From Agromyces intestinalis (GTDB taxonomy: Bacteria > Actinomycetota > Actinomycetes > Actinomycetales > Microbacteriaceae), in assembly GCF_008365295.1 (NCBI RefSeq), contig NZ_CP043505.1, positions 2,108,001 through 2,172,000 of the forward strand: a DNA stretch of 64,000 nt, in the 5' to 3' direction. Under the pieces are notes generated by a model. That model saw nothing but the letters and a program-made list of their open reading frames with translations. It ran no database searches and was not told the origin of the DNA. Shown one piece after another: positions 34,943 to 41,636 of the stretch; position 1 is the first letter of the stretch; each line of letters opens with the position of its first letter. The position numbers were made by a program, and so were the translations under genes.

Positions 34943-36388
34943 ATGACCGAGGCGACCACCTCGAACCCTTCCGCCGGCGAGACGCCCCCGACGGGGATGC
35001 GCACCTTCGTGCAGGTGCTCGTGAACACGCTCATCGCGAACGTGACCACGAGCTTCCTGTGGTTCGCGCTGACGTTCTGGGTGTACCTCGAGACGCGGTC
35101 CGTGCTCGCGACCGGCATCATCGGCGGCGCGTACATGCTGCTCGTCGCGGTGTTCGGCATCCTGTTCGGCACGCTCGTCGACCGGTACCGCAAGCACCGG
35201 GTGATGCTCGTGTCGAGCATCGTCACGTTCGCCGCGTTCGCGGCGGCGGGCGGGCTCTACCTCGCACAGCCCGAGGAGGCGCTCGTCGACCTCGGCGGGC
35301 CGTGGTTCTGGGTGTTCACCGGGGTGATCCTGTTCGGTGCGGTCGTCGAGAACCTGCGCAACATCGCGCTGTCGACCACCGTGACGTTGCTCGTGCCGGT
35401 CGAGCGGCACGCGAACGCGAACGGCCTGGTCGGCACGGTACAGGGGCTCGCGTTCATCGTGACGAGCGTCTTCTCGGGGCTGGCGATCGGGCTGCTCGGC
35501 ATGGGGTGGACGCTGGTCATCGCGATCGGGTTCACGCTGCTCGCGCTCGTGCACCTCGCGTTCGTGCGCATTCCCGAGGCGAAGCCCGAGCCAGCCGAGG
35601 GAGAGCACGCGTCGACGTTCGACCTGCGCGGCAGCATCAGAGCTATCAAGGCCGCGTCGGGGCTGTTCGCGCTCATCATCTTCTCGACGTTCAACAACCT
35701 CATCGGCGGCGTCTACATGGCGCTCATGGATCCGTACGGCCTCGAGCTGTTCCCGGTCGAGATCTGGGGCATCGTGCTCGCGGTCACCGCGACCGGGTTC
35801 CTGATCGGCGGAGCCGTCGTGGCGAAGGTCGGGCTCGGCCGCAACCCCATCCGCACGATGCTGTGGCTCGTCGTCATCATGGGCGTGCTCGGCTCGCTGT
35901 TCACGCTGCGCGACTGGTGGTGGCTGTACGCCGGCGGCATCTGGCTGTACATGATGCTCATCCCCGCGGTGGAGGCGGCCGAGCAGACCGTCATCCAGAA
36001 GGTGGTGCCTTTCCGCACGCAGGGGCGGGTGTTCGGGTTCGCGCAGGCGTTCGAGGCGGCGGCTGCGCCGATCACGGCGTTCCTCATCGCGCCGATCGCC
36101 GAGTTCTGGATCATCCCCTACATGGAGGGCGCCGACGGGCAGAGTACGTGGGGCTGGCTGCTCGGTGACGGCGCCGCACGTGGCATCGCGCTGGTGTTCG
36201 TGTTCGCCGGACTGGTGATGGTGGTGCTCGCGCTCGCCGCGTTCACGACGAAGTCGTATCGCGTGCTGTCGGCGCGGTACGAGTCGGCCCCGGGGGATGC
36301 GCCCGGAGCCGAGCCGGGGGCCGAGCCTGCTGCCTCCGCGACAGACATCGTCGACGAAGGCGCAGACGAGGTGGAGGCCGGTCGGTGA
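34943..36388 (+). CDS. MFS transporter
   Basis: 481 residues with about twelve helices. Loop 2-3 has the form GTLVDRYRKHRVMLVSS; the protein resembles the MFS_3/enterobactin-exporter-like and macrolide-efflux group (NTLIANVTTSFLWFALTFWV at the start; IALSTTVTLLVPVERHANAN after helix 4). The C-terminal 40 residues are acidic and repetitive (GDAPGAEPGAEPAAS). Substrate unknown. ATG 34943 chosen: hexamer TACGCT lies 6 nt upstream, and the longer frame opening at 34748 covers the promoter and hairpin. Confidence 0.87.
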   Translation: MTEATTSNPSAGETPPTGMRTFVQVLVNTLIANVTTSFLWFALTFWVYLETRSVLATGIIGGAYMLLVAVFGILFGTLVDRYRKHRVMLVSSIVTFAAFAAAGGLYLAQPEEALVDLGGPWFWVFTGVILFGAVVENLRNIALSTTVTLLVPVERHANANGLVGTVQGLAFIVTSVFSGLAIGLLGMGWTLVIAIGFTLLALVHLAFVRIPEAKPEPAEGEHASTFDLRGSIRAIKAASGLFALIIFSTFNNLIGGVYMALMDPYGLELFPVEIWGIVLAVTATGFLIGGAVVAKVGLGRNPIRTMLWLVVIMGVLGSLFTLRDWWWLYAGGIWLYMMLIPAVEAAEQTVIQKVVPFRTQGRVFGFAQAFEAAAAPITAFLIAPIAEFWIIPYMEGADGQSTWGWLLGDGAARGIALVFVFAGLVMVVLALAAFTTKSYRVLSARYESAPGDAPGAEPGAEPAASATDIVDEGADEVEAGR

Positions 36389-36519
36389 CCTCAAGACGCG
36401 GTGCGCAGCCTGCGCACCGCGCTCCTGATGCGCGAGCTCGGCTGATCGCCGCGCGCTCGATGAAGGTGACCGGATGCGAGTATCGCACCCGCCCCTGACC
36501 CGGTCACGTCGGTGCCGGG

Positions 36520-37296
36520 TCAGCCCTGCGGCCGCACGACCCCGTGCTCGTAGGCGTAGACGACGGCGTGCACGCGGTCGCGCAGGCCGAGCTTCTGCAG
36601 CACGTTCGACACGTGCGTCTTCACCGTCGCCTCGCCGACCCACAGGCGGGCGGCGATCTCGGCGTTCGAGATGCCGAGCGCGAGCAGTTCGAGCACCTCG
36701 CGCTCGCGGTCGGTGAGCGCGGCGAGTGCCGGGTGGGCTCCAGCCTCGGCGAGTGTTTCCGTTGGTGCATTCGGTTTCCGATCCGGCGGAAACGCGGTGC
36801 GCGAACGGAAACGCTCGACGTCGGGCTCGGGCGTGCGCGCGGTGACGTCGGGGTCGGGCGTGCGCGCGGTGCGGCGCGCGGCGGCGGCGATCACGCTGCG
36901 GGTCACGTCGGGCGAGAGCAGGGCGTCGCCGCGGGCGACCACTTGCACCGCCTCGATGAGCTGCTCGGGGCTCGAGTTCTTGAGCAGGAACCCGCTCGCG
37001 CCGGCCTCGAGCGCGTCGAACAGGTAGTCGTCGCGGTTGAACGTGGTCAGGACGAGCACGGCCGGCCGATGGCCGCCATCGGCGACGATCCGCCTGGTCG
37101 CGGTGAGTCCGTCGACACCGGGCATCTGCACATCCATGCAGACGACGTCGGGGTCGAGCCTGCCGACCGCATCGATCGCCGCGGCGCCGTCGTCGGCCTC
37201 GCCGACCACCTCGATGCCGGGCTCCGAGTCGAGGATGGTGCGGAACCCAGCGCGCACGAGCGCCTGGTCGTCGACCACGAGCACGCGAATCGTCAC
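36520..37296 (-). CDS. NarL/FixJ-family response regulator with a repeat-derived linker
   Basis: 258 residues from GTG 37296 (GTGA overlap with the kinase stop). Receiver domain residues 1-120 with Asp55 in VVCMDVQMPG; LuxR-type HTH at about 193-258 (LTDREREVLELLALGISNAE and ARLWVGEATVKTHVSNVLQK). The linker is unusually long. Residues about 142-159 come from a 27-bp tandem repeat (TARTPDPDV/TARTPEPDV) and 160-183 from a 68-bp palindromic element read in frame (FRSRTAFPPDRKPNAPTETL). Ordinary relatives are about 215 residues. Partner of the kinase encoded upstream. Confidence 0.9.
   Translation of the reverse strand: MTIRVLVVDDQALVRAGFRTILDSEPGIEVVGEADDGAAAIDAVGRLDPDVVCMDVQMPGVDGLTATRRIVADGGHRPAVLVLTTFNRDDYLFDALEAGASGFLLKNSSPEQLIEAVQVVARGDALLSPDVTRSVIAAAARRTARTPDPDVTARTPEPDVERFRSRTAFPPDRKPNAPTETLAEAGAHPALAALTDREREVLELLALGISNAEIAARLWVGEATVKTHVSNVLQKLGLRDRVHAVVYAYEHGVVRPQG
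36750..36817. repeat. 68-bp palindromic element (copy C), inside the response regulator gene
   Basis: CGAGTGTTTCCG at 36750-36761 and CGGAAACGCTCG at 36806-36817 (11 of 12 paired), exactly 68 bp, core similar to copies B and D. It is followed at 36818-36872 by two copies of a 27-bp GACGTCGGGSTCGGGCGTGC-type unit. Both parts are translated in the interdomain linker of the regulator. Confidence 0.8.
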
Positions 37297-38852
37297 GCCT
37301 GGACCCCCTGCGAGGCATCCGACTGCGAGGCATCCGGCTGCGAGACATCCGGCCGCGACGCACGGGTCTGCGGCGCGGCCGAGGCAGCGGCATCCGCCCG
37401 CCGAAGCGGCAGTGTCGCGCGCACGAGGTAGCCGCCGCGATGACGCGGCCCCAGCTCGAGCTCGCCGCCGACCGCGGCGACCCGCTCGCGCATGCCAGCC
37501 TGACCGAGGCCGCCCCCGGCCGCCGGCGCGCCGGCGCCGCCGATCACGGTGGCGCGGCCCAGCCCGGTGTCGGTCACCTCGACCTCGACGGATGCCTCGC
37601 TCCACCGCACCCGAAGGTCGGCGGTCGCACCCGCACCGGCGTGCTTGCGCACGTTCGTGAGGGCCTCCTGCGCGATGCGATACGCGGTGAGCCCGACCAG
37701 TGCGCCAGCATCGCTCGGCTCGCCGATCACGCGGAAGCCCGTCGGCACCCCTGCGTCGGTCGTCGCGTCGGCGAGCGCGGCGAGGTCGGCGAAGCCGCGG
37801 GCGACCGCCTCGGTCGGGCCGGTCACGGTCGAGACATCGCTGACGGCGGCCTCCGCGACATCCGAGTCGCCGTGTCGCAGCGTGCCGAGCAGGCCATGCA
37901 GTTCGGCGATCGCTTCGCGCGCGCTCGACTCGATCGCGGTGAGCGAGGCGGCCGCCGCCTCGGGGTCGCGGGCGAGCACCCGCCGGGCGGCGCCCGCCTG
38001 CACGCCGATCACCGACACGTGGTGAGCGACCACGTCGTGCAATTCGCGGGCGATGCGCAGCCGCTCGAGCTCGACCGCCTGCGCCCGGCTGCGCTCGCGC
38101 TCGGCGGCGAGCTCGGCGGTGCGCTGCTCGAGCGACGCGCGCGAGCGGGCCGACCGGAACGCGGTGTCGCCGAAGTACCAGGCGCCGCCGAAGTACAGCA
38201 GGTTCGTGACGATGTTGATGAGCGCGAACGCGACGTACGGCGACACGATGCCGCCATCGGCTTCGCGCGAGAGCTCGGGCAGGTGGTCGGGCACGTTCGA
38301 GGCGATGATGAGCCCCCAGAACAGCCACACCAGCATGGTCACGACGATGAGCACGCGTGTGATGAGCGCCCACCGACGGCGTCGGCTCCAGGCGCCGACC
38401 GTGTAGATCGCGATGAACAGGTCGATGTTCGAGAACAGCGGCTCGGCGAGCTGGGCGACCGCGCCGGCGAAGAAGACCGCCGTGAGCACGAGCGCGACGA
38501 TCTCGGGAACGACGCGGCGAGCGGCGAGCGGCAGCGCCATGCCTGCGCACCAGAGCATCGCGAGCCAGAGCGGCGACGGATCCTCCCAGAAGCCCGCAGT
38601 GCGGTAGAGCAGGGTGCTCAGGAAGGTTCCCGCGAACAGCACGACTGCAAGCAGCACGTCGTTGCGCACCTGCGTGCGCGTGGGGCGGGGGCGCAGCCAG
38701 TCGGCGTCGTCGGCGGTTCGGGCGCGCGCGGTCGGCGTGGCCGGCGTGCTCGCCGTGGCCGGCGCGGCGGTTCGGGCCTGCGCGGCCGGGTCGCCGGGTG
38801 CGGCCGGGTCGACGGGCGCGGCGGTGGCAGGACGGGCGGTCACTCCGTTCAC
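37293..38852 (-). CDS. NarL-type sensor histidine kinase (HisKA_3)
   Basis: 519 residues if read from GTG 38852; ATG 38879 and GTG 38843 are alternatives. An Ala/Thr/Pro-rich cytoplasmic tail of about 60 residues is followed by about six helices (VRNDVLLAVVLFAGTFLSTL onward), then the dimerisation/phospho-acceptor box RIARELHDVVAHHVSVIG and an HATPase domain with ALTNVRKHAG and GLGQAGMRERVAAVGGELEL. The C-terminus has DVSQPDASQSDASQ, encoded by repeated copies of the GAGGCATCCG word. Signal unknown. Upstream gene of the pair with the 36520-37296 regulator. Confidence 0.88.
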   Translation of the reverse strand: MNGVTARPATAAPVDPAAPGDPAAQARTAAPATASTPATPTARARTADDADWLRPRPTRTQVRNDVLLAVVLFAGTFLSTLLYRTAGFWEDPSPLWLAMLWCAGMALPLAARRVVPEIVALVLTAVFFAGAVAQLAEPLFSNIDLFIAIYTVGAWSRRRRWALITRVLIVVTMLVWLFWGLIIASNVPDHLPELSREADGGIVSPYVAFALINIVTNLLYFGGAWYFGDTAFRSARSRASLEQRTAELAAERERSRAQAVELERLRIARELHDVVAHHVSVIGVQAGAARRVLARDPEAAAASLTAIESSAREAIAELHGLLGTLRHGDSDVAEAAVSDVSTVTGPTEAVARGFADLAALADATTDAGVPTGFRVIGEPSDAGALVGLTAYRIAQEALTNVRKHAGAGATADLRVRWSEASVEVEVTDTGLGRATVIGGAGAPAAGGGLGQAGMRERVAAVGGELELGPRHRGGYLVRATLPLRRADAAASAAPQTRASRPDVSQPDASQSDASQGVQA

Positions 38853-38934
38853 GCTAGCCGCCGCGCGAGCGCGAGGCATCCGTCACGCGACGGATGTCCC
38901 GGCGCCCGCCCCGCGCCCGCCGCGCAGGCTCTCG

Positions 38935-39002
38935 CGAGTGTTTCCGTTTGCGCACTGCGTTTCCCGAAGACCGGAAACCGAGTGCGCAAACGGAAACACT
39001 CG
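38935..39002. repeat. 68-bp palindromic element (copy D, inverted relative to B and C)
   Basis: Exactly 68 bp with perfect 12-bp terminal repeats extended to 22 bp (left arm begins CGAGTGTTTCCGTTTGCGCA). Its reverse complement aligns with copy C through CGGTTTCCG and GGAAACGC. It lies between the kinase start and the EXPERA gene and abuts a tandem repeat. Confidence 0.8.
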
Positions 39003-39094
39003 CGGGAGGGCGGAGGGAGGGACGGGCGGGAGGGCGGAGGGAGGGACGGGCGGGAGGGCGGAGGGAGGGACGGGCGGGAGGGCGGAGGGACGGG
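39003..39094. repeat. 24-bp G-rich tandem repeat, 3.8 copies
   Basis: Unit CGGGAGGGCGGAGGGAGGGA plus CGGG, starting at 39003, 39027, 39051 and 39075 (last copy 20 bp). Begins at the end of the 68-bp element. No gene. Confidence 0.85.
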
Positions 39095-39121
39095 CGGACT
39101 GACGGGTGGGACGCGGCCCGC

Positions 39122-39127
39122 TACGCT
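39122..39127 (+). promoter_or_regulatory. -10 hexamer of a leaderless or short-leader promoter (EXPERA gene)
   Basis: TACGCT, 8 bases before ATG 39136, without a Shine-Dalgarno sequence. Confidence 0.5.
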
Positions 39128-39135
39128 CGTGAGCC

Positions 39136-39678
39136 ATGACCGCCCCTGCGTCGAAGCCCGCCCCGCCGACGACCTCGGCCGCCCCCGCGAACCTGCGCCT
39201 GCGCGACCGCCCCATCGACATCTTCTTCGTCGTCGTGTTCAGCCTGTTCATCGTGACGAGCTCGATCGCCGACATGGTGCCCACCCTCGGCATCGACTTC
39301 AACCAGCCGTCGCCGAACTTCATCGTGAACTCGAACTGGTGGTACGCGCACGACACCGACCCCCTGTTCCAGAACCCGCCGGTGTGGATGCGCATCGTCA
39401 CGGGTCTCAGCGCCTTCGTGTACCTCGCGTTCTACCTGGTGCTCGTGCCAGCGCTGATCAAGGGCTGGAATTGGATCCAGCTGCCCGCCGTCATCTACGC
39501 GACCATGATCGCGTCGATCACGGGCATCATCGTGTTCGGCGTCGAGTTCTTCGGCGAGCCCGAGTGGGTCACCCCGAACCCGGCGAAGTTCCTCGCGTTC
39601 AACCTGCCGTACGTGCTCATCCCGATCCTGCTGCTGATCCGGATGCGCAAGCCGATGCCGTTCACCCGGAGGTTCTGA
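39136..39678 (+). CDS. EXPERA-domain (TMEM97/EBP-like) membrane protein
   Basis: 180 residues with four membrane helices after a 22-residue Pro/Ala tail. The order RPIDIFFVVVFSLFIVTSSI - NPPVWMRIVTGLSAFVYLAF - IQLPAVIYATMIASITGIIV - FNLPYVLIPILLLIRM matches the EXPERA family (emopamil-binding protein, sigma-2 receptor/TMEM97, DUF2781), including acidic residues in helices 1 and 3 regions (FVVVF...DMVP; VEFFGEPEWVTP). EXPERA proteins in eukaryotes isomerise sterols or bind cholesterol-like ligands; the bacterial role is unknown. Stop overlaps the start of the UBP zinc-finger gene by one base. Confidence 0.8.
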   Translation: MTAPASKPAPPTTSAAPANLRLRDRPIDIFFVVVFSLFIVTSSIADMVPTLGIDFNQPSPNFIVNSNWWYAHDTDPLFQNPPVWMRIVTGLSAFVYLAFYLVLVPALIKGWNWIQLPAVIYATMIASITGIIVFGVEFFGEPEWVTPNPAKFLAFNLPYVLIPILLLIRMRKPMPFTRRF

Positions 39679-40049
39679 TGACGGATGCCGCGACCGACGA
39701 CGAGCCGATCCGCCCCGAGGTGCCGCCGTCGGGCGAGGGGTGCGTCGAGTGCCTCGAGCTGCCCGACGGCTGGTGGTTCCACCTGCGCCGCTGCGCGGCG
39801 TGCGGGCACATCGGATGCTGCGACTCTTCGCCCGGGCAGCATGCCACCCGGCACGCGCATGAGGCGGGGCATCCCGTAGCCCAGTCATTCGAGCCGGGCG
39901 AAGACTGGATGTGGGATTACGCGCGGAACGAACCCGTCGAATCCGTCGAGCTCGCCCCGCCGACGAGCCACCCCGAGGGGCAGCGCCCGCCGTCGCCCCG
40001 CAACCGTGTGCCCGACGACTGGCGCGAGCAGTTGCACCAGCTCGGCTGA
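39678..40049 (+). CDS. UBP-type zinc finger protein
   Basis: 123 residues. The central segment CVECLELPDGWWFHLRRCAACGHIGCCDSSPGQHATRH (given in parts: GCVECLEL, RRCAACGHIGCCD, QHATRHAHEAGHP) has the Cys/His ligand spacing of ZnF-UBP domains, which bind the ubiquitin C-terminus in eukaryotes. Actinobacterial versions are stand-alone, as here; the natural ligand is unknown. The C-terminus RVPDDWREQLHQLG is a conserved short helix. ATG 39678 lies in TGATG overlap with the EXPERA gene, with GGAGGTTC as ribosome site, so the two proteins are coupled. Confidence 0.87.
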   Translation: MTDAATDDEPIRPEVPPSGEGCVECLELPDGWWFHLRRCAACGHIGCCDSSPGQHATRHAHEAGHPVAQSFEPGEDWMWDYARNEPVESVELAPPTSHPEGQRPPSPRNRVPDDWREQLHQLG

Positions 40050-40059
40050 CGCACCCACC

Positions 40060-40169
40060 CCGCTGGTCGAGTAGCGCGCGACGAAGGAGCACGCGTATCG
40101 AGACCTGGTGACCGCGTGCTGGGTCGCGTGGTCTCGAGACGGTCGCTTCGCTCCCTACTCGACCAGCGG
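40060..40169. repeat. 110-bp inverted-repeat element, CTGGTCGAGTAG family
   Basis: Perfect 15-bp outer arms CCGCTGGTCGAGTAG (40060-40074) and CTACTCGACCAGCGG (40155-40169) with inner partly paired blocks (CGTATCGAGACC / GGTCTCGAGAC). Lies between convergent genes ending at 40049 and 40182. This type of repeat is known to me as abundant in Microbacteriaceae genomes. Confidence 0.75.
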
Positions 40170-40181
40170 AGGGCGAGATGG

Positions 40182-40325
40182 TCAGCGGCGCTCGCGCTCG
40201 GCGGCCTCGGCTTCGAGGAGCTCGACGATGCGGTCGTTCGAGTCGCGGATGGTGCGCAGCGAACCCGTGATCGAGATCGTGCCGAGCACGAAGACGAGCA
40301 GTACCCCGAGCAGCATCCATTCCAT
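40182..40325 (-). CDS. Small single-helix membrane protein
   Basis: 47 residues: MEWMLLGVLLVFVLGTISIT forms one membrane helix (residues 3-20), followed by a charged amphipathic helix (RDSNDRIVELLEAEAAERER). Codon use fits the neighbours and the gene fills the gap between the repeat and the glyoxalase-like gene. No family recognised; could be a regulatory micropeptide of a membrane protein. Moderate confidence since short frames in GC-rich DNA can be accidental. Confidence 0.55.
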   Translation of the reverse strand: MEWMLLGVLLVFVLGTISITGSLRTIRDSNDRIVELLEAEAAERERR

Positions 40326-40354
40326 GCATGGAGCGCAGCCGACCGGGTGCCTCG

Positions 40355-40984
40355 TCAGGCAGCCTGCCCCCACACGAACCCGTCGGGGTCGGTGAAGGTC
40401 GCGCCCTCGCGCGATGCGATGCGGATGCGGTGCGAACCAGTACCGGCCTCGTCGACGCCCGCGTCTTTCGCGAGCGCACGGCGCTTGTAGACGCCGAGCT
40501 TGACGGCAGTACCCGGCAGGTCGAACTCGGCGTACGACCCGAAGCTCTTGCCCAGCTTCAGCCCATGATCGACGTAGAACCGCTTGGTGGCCGTCACGTC
40601 CTCCGCCCCGAGCAGCAGCACGATCGAATCGACGGCGCCGGTCGCGGGGGTCGTGTCCTTCTTCGCGGTGGTCGCGATCTTCCAGATCGCGCCGTCGGGC
40701 GCTTGCACGGTCGCGCCGACGCCCCACAGGTTCTTCGCGATGGGCTTCACGACGGTCGCACCCGCTGCGACGGCGCGGTCGACGAGCAGGCGCACGTCGC
40801 CGGGCCGCGGGACGGTGAGCGAGAGCGTGTAGCCGCGGAACCCGCTCGTCGGGGCATCCGTCTCGATGACGCGGATGCGCTCGCCGAGCCCGAAGGCCTC
40901 GGCGTAGAACCGCTCGGCGACGACCGGGTCGGTCGCCTCGATGCTGACGGAATCGATGCTGGTGATGGTGGTGATGGTGTCCAT
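40355..40984 (-). CDS. VOC (glyoxalase/bleomycin-resistance) superfamily protein
   Basis: 209 residues formed by two VOC modules: residues 1-105 (DSVSIEATDPVVAERFYAEA ... VQAPDGAIWKIAT) and 115-209 (DSIVLLLGAEDVTATKRFYV ... ATFTDPDGFVWGQ). Such proteins bind a metal between paired beta-alpha-beta-beta-beta units and act on small molecules or sequester them. No catalytic assignment possible. A TAGCGT hexamer 7 nt before ATG 40984 suggests a leaderless message. Confidence 0.87.
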   Translation of the reverse strand: MDTITTITSIDSVSIEATDPVVAERFYAEAFGLGERIRVIETDAPTSGFRGYTLSLTVPRPGDVRLLVDRAVAAGATVVKPIAKNLWGVGATVQAPDGAIWKIATTAKKDTTPATGAVDSIVLLLGAEDVTATKRFYVDHGLKLGKSFGSYAEFDLPGTAVKLGVYKRRALAKDAGVDEAGTGSHRIRIASREGATFTDPDGFVWGQAA

Positions 40985-40991
40985 GCAGGCA

Positions 40992-40997
40992 ACGCTA
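40992..40997 (-). promoter_or_regulatory. -10 hexamer of a leaderless promoter (VOC gene)
   Basis: TAGCGT on the minus strand, 7 bases before the ATG ending at 40984. Confidence 0.5.
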
Positions 40998-41106
40998 CGA
41001 ACCGGGCGCGCGCGGCCGCTTCTCGATTCCTGACCGCTTGCGCGAGCCGGTTCGGCAGCCCGTACGACTCCGGCATGAAGTTCGCCTACGACGCGTGGAT
41101 GACCGG

Positions 41107-41496
41107 CTACTCCTTCGTCTTCACCGGCGCGACGCGCGGCAACAGGTACTTGCCGGCGAGCCATCCGATGAGGCCGGTGACCAACCAGACGACGACCGCG
41201 GCGAGCACCCACGGGGCGATGCCGTCGAAGGCGAGCCCGTCGCCGATCAGCGTCGCGAGCCAGAGCGCGACCGCCGTCGAGATGAGCCCGGCGGCGCCCG
41301 CGACCGCGGGCGCGCCCCGGCGGAACAACTTCTCGACGAGCCAGGCGACGAACGCCTGCACGATCGCGAACACCACGATCGCGACGATGAAGCCCGCCCA
41401 GTGCAGGTGCATGCCCGGCACGAGCAGCGCGGCGAGCAGCAGGGCGACCGCGGCCAACCCCAGGAAGACGGCGAGACGGATCAAGACCCTGATCAT
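41107..41496 (-). CDS. Phage-holin-superfamily-like four-helix membrane protein
   Basis: 129 residues with four hydrophobic helices (VLIRLAVFLGLAAVALLLAA; FIVAIVVFAIVQAFVAWLVE; AGAAGLISTAVALWLATLIG; WVLAAVVVWLVTGLIGWLAG). This matches the 'mycobacterial 4 TMS phage holin' group, which is chromosomally encoded in many actinobacteria without any prophage; no phage genes flank it here, so a lytic function is unlikely. C-terminus PRVAPVKTKE is cytoplasmic and basic. Confidence 0.75.
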   Translation of the reverse strand: MIRVLIRLAVFLGLAAVALLLAALLVPGMHLHWAGFIVAIVVFAIVQAFVAWLVEKLFRRGAPAVAGAAGLISTAVALWLATLIGDGLAFDGIAPWVLAAVVVWLVTGLIGWLAGKYLLPRVAPVKTKE

Positions 41497-41502
41497 GGAT
41501 CG

Positions 41503-41508
41503 AGGCTA
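41503..41508 (-). promoter_or_regulatory. -10 hexamer of a leaderless promoter (holin-like gene)
   Basis: TAGCCT on the minus strand, 6 bases before the ATG ending at 41496. Confidence 0.5.
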
Positions 41509-41623
41509 GCGGCCGACCCCCTCCGTGAGCAGGTGCCTCGCGGGTGCGCATCCAGGACCTGAGATCGCCGATTGCCGAGCGCAACCCCCGCTGTCCCCTT
41601 TGCGGGGGGCACGCCGATCTGCT

Positions 41624-41629
41624 TACACT
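41624..41629 (+). promoter_or_regulatory. -10 hexamer of a leaderless promoter (exported duplicated protein)
   Basis: TACACT, 7 bases before ATG 41637, with TTGCGG at 41600-41605 as -35 at 18-bp spacing. Confidence 0.6.
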
Positions 41630-41636
41630 GCCCGGA

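Noticed and set aside
41107-41496. Prophage holin
   Set aside because: No phage genes nearby; this holin-like family is chromosomal in many actinobacteria.
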